Source of the DNA: Cryptomeria japonica
Lineage: Eukaryota > Streptophyta > Pinopsida > Cupressales > Cupressaceae
Length of the DNA stretch: 64,000 nucleotides
NCBI RefSeq assembly: GCF_030272615.1
Contig: NC_081413.1
Span: forward strand, 719,159,867 to 719,223,866
Direction: 5' to 3'
Shown piece by piece: positions 47,047-56,849 of this stretch (position 1 is the first letter of the stretch; each line of letters begins with the position of its first letter). A model generated the notes under the pieces. It worked only from the letters and a program-made list of their open reading frames with translations. It did not search any database and had not been told where the DNA came from. The position numbers were made by a program, and so were the translations under genes.

Positions 47047-48921
47047 TTTGAAAACGTAAGAAATGAATACCACTCCTAAACAATTCTGTGATGAATCAAT
47101 TATCTTATTTAAAACACTACACAGGAATTGCTACACAAGAATATGAGAGAACTTGCTCTTCGCTTGAAGGAATTTTCTCTGCAACTGAACCGACTTGCTC
47201 TGTACCTGAAGAAAATAACTCTGCATCTACTCTTCTACAAAATCCTTTAAAAGATATCTTCACCCGGTTGATAGGAAATCAAATTTTCTACTCTGGGCCT
47301 TAACTACAATATTGATTCCGCATGCTTCGACCGTCCCTTCAAAATTGAATTCATACGAGAATTCGTATTTTTCGATCCAACGGGTCACAACGTTCCCGCA
47401 AGTGTTTCATTTTGCTCTTTACCAACTTCGTGATGCATAACTATCGAGCAGCTTAGTCCTGCGAAATAGCACCGACCATCCGATCAAAAGAAACTTGATC
47501 GAGCATTAGATTAACTAACAACTTTGGCTCCGTGCCGGGCCCCACTTCTCTATTGGCTATATGATACCACATGGCACCCAACCATTGGCCTTGAAATTTC
47601 CTTCACAGTCGACTAAACGCTAGCCGCGTGTCTTTCCTTTATACCGCCGGTTCAACCTTGGCGGGCCCACACTTTCTTCTTAGACCACGTGTCATCATGA
47701 CATGTGGATGGCTCTCATGCACTCTCGCTATTTCGCGGGGTATAAAAAATGAATATCTTACCCTTGCGAAATAGCGCGGGCCCTCGGATCATCTCTTAAA
47801 CTGATTGGCATTTAACCATCTAAAAAGGCTCTCGGGAGGGGTGGGCCCACTGACTCACTGTGAACACCTGGCGTCTAGTCACCTTCGGAGTTGACTTGTC
47901 ACTTTTTTATATGCCGAAAGGAAACCACAAGGCCCCACTTTCTTCTTAACAGCTGTATCCTCCAGGGCTGCCATCATGACACATGGACAGCTCTCATGCA
48001 CTCTCGCTATTTCGCAGGGTATAAAGAACGAGCATCTTACCCTTGCGAAATAGCGCGAGCCATCAGATCATCTCTTAAATTGATTGGCATTTAACCGTCT
48101 GAAAAGGCTCTTGGGAGGGGTGGGCCCACTGACTCACTGTGAACACCTGGCATCCAGTCACCTTCGGACCTGACTTGTCACTTTGTTATACGTTGAAAGG
48201 AAACCATGGGGCTCCACTTTCTTCTTAATAGCTGTATCCTCCAGGGCCACCATCATGACCTGACTCACCTCTGGGGCCCACCTTTTAGACTTTAATCCTG
48301 ACCTACTAACTATTGTGACTTGTGTCACGTGCCACCATTTCACTCTGTCAACAACTAGCTGGACCATTTATGTGGCATGCCATGTGGTTTTTGCAACTTC
48401 ACTGGTTTTAAACTACGTGCAACTTCGCCTACCGAAATAACGTGAGCCTTGGATCCATCCGCGAGATGCACACTAGTTACTGGGCCCGACAGCTTCAGGA
48501 GAAAAACACATAAGGCATAAATTTTTTGATTAATTAACATAACTGTCTAGGCAAACAACAAGGGGGAACACTTCCTATGACCCCACGACCCATTACTTAA
48601 GTAAATAAAGTAATGAAAGATTAGAAACCAGAGGGTTTAAAATAAACACAAGAGGATCTAAAATAAAAAACACTTAAACCCTTGAGGTGTAGAAAAAAGC
48701 TGAAGCATTTGAAACTGTACCCTATTCAAAATTTCAACAAATCATAGCCAATCATGGGAAAAGAAAAGCCCATTTTTAATCAGTGATAATAGCGGCTCTG
48801 ACTGGGGATGGTTGATCGCAAGGTCAACACAAGAAAACTTAGAAACTCTGGAGAAATAGACCAAAACAGAAAAGCAAGAGAGGAACAAAATATGTACAAA
48901 CAAAGGACCTACCGTGCATGG
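47047..48921 (-). promoter_or_regulatory. Integrase-ORF3 spacer: candidate internal promoter
   Basis: The 1.87-kb noncoding block is more GC-rich than the flanking coding DNA. It contains a 279-bp tandem repeat (47690-48255), inverted CGCTATTTCGC/GCGAAATAGCG pairs, the palindrome CCACGTGTCA-TCA-TGACATGTGG (47685-47707, including G-box CACGTG) and a minus-strand TATA box GGTATAAAGG (47636-47645), about 590 bp upstream of the ORF3 ATG. The same order is conserved at 60429-62316. It could drive ORF3 separately, or it could be the U3 of a giant LTR. Confidence 0.55.
47690..48255. repeat. 279-bp tandem repeat in the spacer
   Basis: CATCATGAC anchors recur at 47693, 47972 and 48251, with intervening sequence repeated nearly base for base (TCTCATGCACTCTCGCTATT, TGATTGGCATTTAACC, GTGGGCCCACTGACTCACTG). 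Two full units and a partial third are present. The element R copy has the same anchors at 61075, 61353 and 61632. Confidence 0.92.
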
Positions 48922-48960
48922 ACATTAAGAGAAATAATGCTTCAAGAATTGTCCATGCAC
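48914..48960 (-). other. Hairpin at the integrase stop codon
   Basis: GTGCATGGACA (48914-48924) and TGTCCATGCAC (48950-48960) form a perfect 11-bp stem with a 25-nt loop. The integrase stop sits at the stem base. The stem is kept at 10 bp in R (62309-62355). An RNA structure at the end of pol is plausible, but its role is unknown. Confidence 0.65.
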
Positions 48961-50130
48961 TGGAAAATCCTGTATTTCATTATCCATATTCTTCAAGAAA
49001 TATGAATCCTTACCATTTAAGTCACAAACCACAAAAGGGCCAATCCATAGTGATTCAAATTTCTTATGCTTTCCCTTATCTTGTCCTTTTGCATTCCACT
49101 GAAGAACCATATCATCAATTTGAAACTTCCATAGTGATGTCCTTTTATCAAAAAGATACTTTAACTGCAATTGGATCTTTTGATTTTTCTTATGGGTAGA
49201 AATCCTAAGCTCCTCCATTTCTACAATTTGGATCATTTTGTTTTCAATTGGTTCAGATACCTCCATGTCCTCATTCTGCAAAAACTTATATAGTGGAAGA
49301 AGGTTATTTACCGACAGTCTGGCTTGCACACAATAAACTAATTCAAAAGGTGACATTCCAATGGATTTCTTAACTGTTATTATATCTGCCCACAGATCTA
49401 ACTTCAACTTTTGATCCCAAGATCTTTTATTCTCTTCTAGGATTTTCTTGATGATATTGAACAGGCTCTTATTGCTGGATTCTGCTTGTCCGTTCCCTTG
49501 AGGGTGATAAGGTGAAGAGTATGACATGAATATACCCTGACTAGTAAAAAAGCCTACAAATTCTTCTGATCTGAAACACATGGCATTATCCATCACCAAT
49601 TTTGTAGGTATCCCAAATCTAGTTACAATATTATCCATTAGGAAATCAATGATAATTTTACTAGTAGCTCTTCTTGTAGGGATTGCTTCTATCCATTTGG
49701 TGAAATAATCAGTGGCCACTATGATCCATCCATGACCTCTCCCTGACTTCTCAACAATTTCTCCAATAAAATCAATGCCCCACTGGACAAAAGGAGCTTC
49801 TATAGAGACTGGATTTAGGGGTAAGGCTCCTTCATACTTGAGCTTGGATGAGAATCTCTGACATGGGTCACATGTCCAAACATATGCATGGGTATCTTTA
49901 AATAAGGTGGGCCAATAATACCCAGCCCGAATTATCTTACCAGCAGTAGTCTTAGCAGAATAGTGACCTCCACATACTCCATCATGCATTTCAGTCAACA
50001 CCTGTTTAGCTTGAAATTCATCCAAACACATTAGTAACTCTCCATCTCTTTTTCTCCAGAAAAGATCACCCTGAATGAGCACATATTTTTGGGACTTGAG
50101 TTTCAGAGTTCTTTTCTGATTGTATGTCAT
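48922..50130 (-). CDS. Element M integrase, open for 402 codons
   Basis: The ATG at 50130 follows a TAA directly. Zinc-binding HHCC: MHDGVCGGHYSAKT...CDPCQ. Catalytic core: QWGIDFIGEI (Asp), KLVMDNAMCF (Asp) and NGQAESSNKS (Glu), so D-D-E is complete. The C-terminal domain has FDKRTSLWKFQIDDMVLQWN and ESLWIGPFVVCDLNG, ending GQFLKHYFS. No internal stop or frameshift is seen. The reading frame is the same as that of the preceding RT-gRH, so it was probably part of one Pol polyprotein, now separated by the TAA. It is the best preserved enzyme of the tandem element. Confidence 0.9.
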
Positions 50131-51709
50131 TTATTCTAGGAGTGTATCACCTCTCAAAACTTGGATTATCTCTGTGTACGAGGGTTGCCTCTCAATACTA
50201 GTGACCAAAGCATCTCTAACCTCAACATTGTGTATTTCTACATTCATGAGATTCGACTCAGTCATGAGCTTAGCCAAACCTAAACCTCTCACCAATTTGG
50301 TGATCTTTATCTCCAAGTTGAATTCTTGAATTTTATTAATCCATCTACATCTCTTTCCAGTAACCTCAGACTGAGACAAAATATCTTTAACTGCAGCATG
50401 TGGGACATAGGCAATGATATTTGCATTCACTAAATATGGCCTAAAAGCCTTAACAGCTTTAACTAGGGCATAAGCTTGTTTCTCCATGGTTTCATATTTT
50501 AGTTCTGCTGCCTGCAAAGACTTACTGTAGAAGGCTATGGGATGTTCATATCCTTCATTGTCCTTTTGTAGTAATATTGTAGCCACCATATGATATGAAG
50601 CAAAAGAAAATAGAGAAAAAGGTTTATTATAATCAGGAGATTTCAACACTGGTGCCTCCTGGATTTCCTTCTTAATCTTAGCAAAAGCTTTTGAAGCTTC
50701 TTGATCCCAATGAAATTTTGTATCCTTCTTAAGCAATTTGACGATAGGCTTCACTATCTCTGTGAAGTTTGCAATGAATCTCCTAACAAAATTTACTTTA
50801 CCTAAAAAAGATTGGATACCTTTCACATTTTTTGGTTCAGAGACCCTATTGATTGCTTCAATTCTCTCAGGGTCTATTCTTACCCCCTCCTTAGAGACTA
50901 TGTGTCCCAGTAACTTTCCTTCAGTGACCCCAAAATGACATTTCTTGGGATTCAGTGACACACCAAACTCTAAGGCTTTATTGAACACCTTCTCTAGATG
51001 TCCACAATGATCATCAGCCTTTTTAGAGAAACAAGTTAGATCATGTTGATACACCACCATGAAGATATTTATGAATTCTTTGGTGGCTACATCCATAACT
51101 CTCTGAAATGTAGCTCTTGCATTTTTTAATCCAAATGGCATTCTCACATATACATAAGTTCCCCATGGAGTAGTGAAAGTTGTTTTAAACTGTTCAGACT
51201 CCTTTACCAACACTTGATTATATCCTAAGAAACCATCCATCATGGATAAAAGATCACATCCTATCACTCTTTGTAGCATGGCTTCCATATTTGGGGATGA
51301 GTAATTATCTTTCAAGGAAGAAACATTTAGATTCCTAAAATCTACACACAATCTGATGTCTCCATTCTTTTTCCTCACTGGGACCAAATTGGAGACCCAT
51401 GAAGAATGCATTGATAATCCCCCCTTCTCTCAATTTGGTCAACTCTTGTTGCATTTTAGTTTCTAACAAGGGATTGATAGGCCTCTGTTTCTGTCTGAAA
51501 GGCTTAGCATCTAGAAGTATAGGAACTTCACGCTCAAAAAGATCTTGTCTATATGCCTTTAGGTCTTCATAAGACCAAGCAAAGACATGCTTATACCTTT
51601 TCAATAAGTTAATAAGGTTAGTCCTGACATGAGGGGGTAGTTTCTTTCCAATATATACCAACTTAGGGGATGCTTTTGTCGCCGGGTTTACCTCCTCTAA
51701 CTCTTCCAA
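50131..51709 (-). pseudogene. Element M reverse transcriptase and degenerate gypsy RNase H
   Basis: RT starts KLVYIGKKLPPHVRTNLI and RYKHVFAWSYEDLKAYRQDL (51335-51709). A frameshift near 51395 then leads to SSWVSNLVPVRKKNGDIRLC, LLSMMDGFLGYNQVLV and MPFGLKNARATFQRVMD. The catalytic loop is VYQHDLTCFSK, so the first Asp of YxDD is His. RNase H follows: LFSFASYHMVATILLQKDNE (first Asp absent), ETMEKQAYALVKAVKAFRPY (Glu present) and IIAYVPHAAVKDIL (Asp of T-D-H absent). The gRH therefore looks like a structural connection domain. An in-frame TAA ends the piece. Confidence 0.88.
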
Positions 51710-53100
51710 CTTGGTGGTAGACTACTGATGTAAATGACTATCATTATAACTAAACATGCTCTCCAGCTCCACCAACCCTTTTGTATTTCATTGGTTTCCA
51801 ATTGGACAACATCATTTCCAAACACTATCTCTCTATTGTCTACCACTTCGACCAATGTATTACAATCAATCTTTTGTCCATCATAATCATCAACACATTG
51901 GATAAACCTAAGAATGTCTTCATCATTAGCAAAAACTTTCCAATTGTACACATTATCAGGAATAGCAGGCCTAGATTTTATTTCCACAGTGGAAATACCG
52001 GTTAGCGTCGCATCATCATTTTTCAAAGCAACATTAGCTAGGAAATCTGGCATAATATTTTTTGCTTGCTCTATCCAATTTATAGAAAATGCATCAAAAT
52101 GCTCAATAACATCCCAAACAACATGTTTATACTGCTTTAATCTATCATTCTTGGATGCATATTTAGATCTCACCTGAGAGACAACCAATTCTGAATCCCC
52201 CATTACTTTCAACAGTAGGATTCCATGCCTTTTTGCAACTTCAAGTCCTAATAATAGGGCTTCATACTCTACAGTATTCTTTGTGCACTAGAAAGCCAGT
52301 AAAAATGAGTATTTAAAAGTTATACCTGACGGGGACACAAAAAGAACCCCTGCTCCAGATCCTTCTTTGGAGCAAGCTCCATCAAAATACATCTGCCACA
52401 ACCCAAACTGCTGTCCTTGCAACTCAACCACAATAGGGTCAGTATTCTTCAATTGAGGTGAAATTGGTTGGAGTCTAAAGTTATCTAAATCTCCATCAAT
52501 CATACAATTAAGCATACTAAGGTCTACATTTTCAATTACCCTAGGAGCTCGTGGCTCTCTGTATAATTTGAGTTGATTACCACCAATAGGAATGGTAGCA
52601 TAAGATAAGTCCAGTTGAACATTTCCCCCTACTGCTGCTGCCCACTGCCTAGAGAGTAACATAACATAGTGGGGTTTAGTGTCAGTAACAATAACATCCA
52701 TTTTGTAAGTGGCTTCAGGAAATGCTGCTATTTTTACTTCTACATCTTTCATTGTACCTATCACAGGTACTTCTCTGTTATCCATGGCATAGCATTTCCC
52801 ATACACAGTGGTTACTGATAACCCTAATTCTTTCATAACACCATAGGGCATTACATTAGCAACAGCTCCTAAATCTATCATGCAGTTTTTAATCAACCGG
52901 TTATTGACTAACAAAGTAACATAGAAGGGATCTACCTGAGAAGGCTCCTGAATGATAGTGGTTCCAACATAAACCTTTGGGGTTCGGAACTCTTGATCCT
53001 TTCCAACTTTAGCTAAACTAGTGGGTAATACTGTGTCATTATCAGATATACTAGAGAATAAAGACAAAGTTGCATCCTTATGTTCTTTAATTTTTAGCAA
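51710..53100 (-). pseudogene. Element M protease and archaeal-type RNase H, placed before RT
   Basis: Protease: CMIDLGAVANVMPYGVMKEL (52845-52900), with Leu for the Ser of D-S-G, then DVIVTDTKPHYVMLLSRQW. RNase H at about 52010-52410: MYFDGACSKEGSGAGVLF (Asp), a stop at 52288, NTVEYEALLLGLEVAKRHG (Glu), LKVMGDSELVVSQVRSK (Asp) and NIMPDFLANVALKNDD (Asp), so the four catalytic residues are all kept. A linker with DNVYNWKVFANDEDILRFIQ and a frameshift near 51790 leads into RT. In Gypsy-2 the aRH lies after gRH; here it lies between protease and RT. Confidence 0.9.
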
Positions 53101-55721
53101 TTATACTAATGGAACAGTGACTTTCATTTGAATTAAAGCTTGGACAATATCAAAAGTGAAATTATTGAATTTTTCAGTATTAACCGTAACCTTTTCTGTT
53201 TTGAATTTACTTGCCCTTTTCACTGTCTCTTCTCCTTGTACATCACCAACATTTTTATCATCTATGCCTTTAGGTATATCTTTAACTTGTTCCTCTCTTT
53301 CTTGACCGACCTTAGCAATAGTGGTAGCACTGCTTGATGCCCCCTTTTTTGTAACTTCTTTTACAAACATAGAACTTGGCTCACCTTGATTAGTGTCTCT
53401 CTTGGTGCTTCTCAGATTATAGTTATGTTTTGCTTTGGCAATTGTAGCCTTAGTGAGATTTATAACTTCTTCCTCACTAGGCCTCCTAAGATGAACCTTT
53501 TCATCTTCAATTGTTACCACATTCAATGTAGGATGCCAACCTAAGGCTAACGGTCCTTGCACTGGCTTTTCACTATCCAACACATCATTGTATTCACTTT
53601 GCACAAATTCCTCATCACTTTCTATGATGGTTTCAAACATATTAATGTCAGGCTCTGCTTCTGGTCTGGAGAATGTGGTCCATCACAAGCAATACACCAA
53701 GGAGTATTTTCTATATTGTGAATAGTTTTCCCTTTCAAAGGATCCGGTGTTTCTTGACTTTGGGCAATTTTGGGCTTCTCAATTTTGGGTTTACCATCCT
53801 TCCAATTGGTATTATATGGCATATCATGTAATCTAGGAGGTCTATCTTGCCAGTTATAATGAGGCTTATCATTTTTGTTAACCTTGGCAGTCAAATCTTT
53901 CATAGTAGTAACCAATTTCTCTATTTTATCATCCTCTTTAGCAACTTTATTAGGTTGCTGTTTGGTTTCTTGCCATAATCTACCATCAGTCCTTCTTTCT
54001 AATTTTCCAGATGCTTTTCTGTTACTTTCTATATTTATGGCAATTCTAAAAGCATCTCTCAGGTTATGGGGATTTTTATCTCTCAAGATATAGGCCATTT
54101 TGGAATCAAATGCATTGTAATATGTATTAAGACACATGTTATCATCTAGCCTCATCACTTGATACAATCTGTGCATGGCTTTCTAGAATCTGGCATTGAA
54201 ATCAGTGACCATTTCATTTTCAGATTTTCTAATATTGTTGAACTCATTTACCATGAAACTCACATTAGTCTTGTCACCATACTGCTCTTGAAAGCAATTT
54301 TTAAAATCTTCCCATGAACCTATGCTATTTACTGGAAGACCTCTGTACCAATCTCTTGCATCATCAACCAGGTATTGAACAAACAGTTTCATAATAACAT
54401 CTTCATCTACTATCTCATAATCATTTATTAGATCCCCAAAAGATTTCAGATGTTCCTCAGCACTAATTGCATTGTTCCCAGCAAATTTATGGAGTCTGTT
54501 TCTTAACTCAGTGGGAACATGATTTGGATATCCTGGGATCCCATCAAAGAACAATTGTCTATATTGTTCTAGATTGATTGGTCTTCTTTGAAAAGGGGTG
54601 ATAGCACTATTATTTCCCATGGTCATTTTAGCTTTTGGAGTTGGAGATTGAGGTGCTTGGGTGTGTTGTTTATTCGCGGGTATTTGGCTTACTGAGGCAA
54701 TATTAGCATGTACTACAGGTTGAGTATTAACCTGAGAAAAGGAAATGTGTTGGAGATTAGGCTTGCTAAGATCTTCTGATGGGAATGTAATAGGGGGAGC
54801 CTTTAAGTAATTAATCTTTCTTTTTACTTCCCGATTCGGTGCTTCTAACTCAGCCTTTTCCAGTTCCATTTGGAGGTCTTCCTTTTCCTTCCTCATCCTT
54901 TCCATCTCTCTCTCATGTGCTAGAATCCTATGAGAGATCTCTTCTGCAGTTTTAGATTCTACTCCATCATCTCACAATTTCTATTTTCCTGTATCTAGAT
55001 TGGCTTTAGGAAACTGGGAGTCATTAAATACTTCCCTAGTTGGCTGGGCTACTGACTTACAAGCTTGTTTAGTTTTGGGGATTAGAATTTCTCTAATCAT
55101 AGGGCTTTCCTTGTCACTCTTTTATTTCTTTTTAGCAAGTACTTCAAGATTAGCTATCTATCTAAGAAGTCTATCTCTTTCCATTAGTTTGGCTTTAACT
55201 TCCTTCTCCTTATTTGCCTCCTTTTTGGCTCCTAAGGATATTAAATGATGAACTCTTCTATTTAAATCTTCAATCTCTTGAGACACTTTATCCTCATTAG
55301 GGAAGTTTTCTTTAGAGTCTGATGCATTAACTTGATCTATGTCAATCAGACTAATATTCCCATCAATAGTCCTAGGAACAGAGTGCCTAATTGCATTTGA
55401 ACTGGTTCTATCTTTTGCAGAAACACTAACATGAGATAGATCTTGATTTAAAATAGGTGCATCATTAATATTTCCAAACAATCCTGAATGGAAACCTAGA
55501 ATATTATACTCTGAATCTCTGGAAGATGAATTCGACTTTGTATAAACAGGTCGATCAGACATCTTACCAGTATTATTGTTTTTCTGCACCCAAGCAGCAT
55601 TTGATGGCTCATGCAACATAGATCTCTTCTAGCCTCTCCGTGACTGTTCTGGCAGACCTTCTTGCAAAGTTTCACGAGGATGTTTCTTCATGAATGATCT
55701 TGTGTTTTTTGCTCCTTGCAT
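53101..55721 (-). pseudogene. Element M gag
   Basis: The start ATG at 55721 (MQGAKNTRSFMKKHP) has a further in-frame ATG at 55691. The coiled-coil region is EIEDLNRRVHHLISLGAKKE and MRKEKEDLQMELEKAELEA. The capsid core is intact at 54183-54905: DGIPGYPNHVPTELRNRLHK, DDARDWYRGLPVNSIGSWED and FQEQYGDKTNVSFMVNEFN. After a stop at 54183 come LNTYYNAFDSKMAYILRDKN (53622-54176) and a knuckle start CIACDGPHSPDQ. A 40-bp deletion relative to L removes its last Cys and shifts the frame near 53665. The 53101-53640 piece links to protease. Confidence 0.88.
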
Positions 55722-55921
55722 CTCGCTTGTCTTCCTTTCAGAAAAAAATTGTATCTCATTAGGACTGGTTCAAAAGTAACAGAGTCGCCACCCACAAAAT
55801 TATGGGAATAATGAAAACAAGCAGTCTTATCCACAAACACACAACAATTTTCTTTACAAGCGTCAACACAGATCTGTGTTTATATTTTTATTATAACTTT
55901 CCCCAGCAGAGTCGCCACTTT
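55722..55921 (-). other. Leader and PBS of element M
   Basis: TGGCGACTCTGCTGGGGA (plus 55900-55917, minus strand) follows the LTR end by 4 nt. A second partial copy, GGTGGCGACTCTGTTACTTT, lies at about 55775-55793, about 130 nt inside. The leader to the gag ATG is only about 180 nt, in contrast with the 2-kb leaders of Gypsy-1 and Gypsy-2. Confidence 0.75.
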
Positions 55922-56814
55922 TGTTGTCTTCAAAATCTGATTGCCTTTAACATCCTTAAAGTAAAATGATTAAACTCGGTGCAGAAGAGACGTGAAAGAT
56001 AAGGAAATTCTCAAGACAACATATGACATGGTTTGATTAAACCTTGTACACATCGGGCTTACTCAGAGCCCAGGTGGGTATACCTTTGTGAATTGAATTC
56101 ACACTTTCAAACATAAACCCACAACAAACTAGTCCAGAAAACCAGTGGATCTATTCACCTTGAAATCAACTGAAAACAAATAATGGAAGTTATACTTAAA
56201 TTCAGAATTTCGATCAACAAAACATGCAATAAACAACTTCAATCAATACCAGTGCCTTATCCAAGGTCACAGAGTCATCTAAACCTAGATAATACTCCTC
56301 ACACAAAACATCTTTATGCGTCCCATTGGCTTGGTTTCTATTAATCCTTGTATATGCCTGACATCTACAAGAATTTATGCATTCCAAATTAAGCTATGAT
56401 CATCAAAATTCAAAGTTTCTTCCAAAGAGTTTACTGGTATGAGTGATCCCCGCATCTTTTAATTTCCCTCCTAAAGAGAAAAGCTAACGAACACTTCTAC
56501 TAAAATTGCTTTACAATTCCATTCAAACAGAACAACCCTAGATTATTAAGAATCAAAGCAGTAAAAAAATTGGAAAACACACTTTAAGACAACACAAAGA
56601 TTTACTCAAAACTGATGGTCTGTATATTGATATTTAGTTCAAGAAATATTACAAGAAATTTTGATTCTCCATTAGACGTAGAAAAGCTCAGATAAATTTC
56701 TGCAGCGTTTTTTTACAATTCTTTGCAATCTCTTTTCCTCTAGTCCTGGTATCCATTTATAACAAAATGGATACACAAAGCTTCAGACTTCTCGAGGAGA
56801 GTTTGTTACAATCA
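55922..56814 (-). repeat. Shared LTR: 3' LTR of R and 5' LTR of M
   Basis: 893 bp, the same length as 42497-43389. It starts TGATTGTAACAAACTC on the minus strand and ends GACAACA before the PBS. The minus-strand TATA (GTTATAAATGG) lies at about 56754-56764, leaving a U3 of only about 50 bp. This is unusually short and is one reason to suspect that the true LTR may extend into or beyond ORF3. Confidence 0.6.
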
Positions 56815-56849
56815 TTTCTTTCAAAATAAAGAGGTTACAAGATTTTCGT

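Larger units (their letters stand above)
42497..56814 (-). mobile_element. Element M: complete 14.3-kb Tat-like element with aRH before RT and ORF3
   Basis: The order on the minus strand is LTR 55922-56814, PBS, gag, protease, aRH, RT, gRH, integrase, promoter-like spacer, ORF3, LTR 42497-43389. Both LTRs are shared with neighbouring copies (R upstream, L downstream), so no target-site duplication can exist. The LTR copies differ by about 4.7% by hand count, which implies an old event. Defects include YQHD in RT, a mutated protease, a stop in aRH and frameshifts at about 51395, 51790 and 53665. Confidence 0.75.

Noticed and set aside
44555-47303. Short plus-strand frames opposite ORF3
   Set aside because: They are shadows of the minus-strand frame with no recognisable motif.
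47526-47545. Plus-strand TTTGGCTCCGTGCCGGGCCC resembling the Athila/Tat PBS TGGCGCCGTTGCCGGGGA
   Set aside because: It lies on the wrong strand for the element and is poorly kept in the R copy (TTTGGCTCTGCGTCGGGTCC).
47555-47569. Minus-strand TGGTATCATATAGCC as a tRNA-Met primer site
   Set aside because: Only eight bases fit before the pairing breaks, and the better PBS lies between LTR and gag at 42475-42492.
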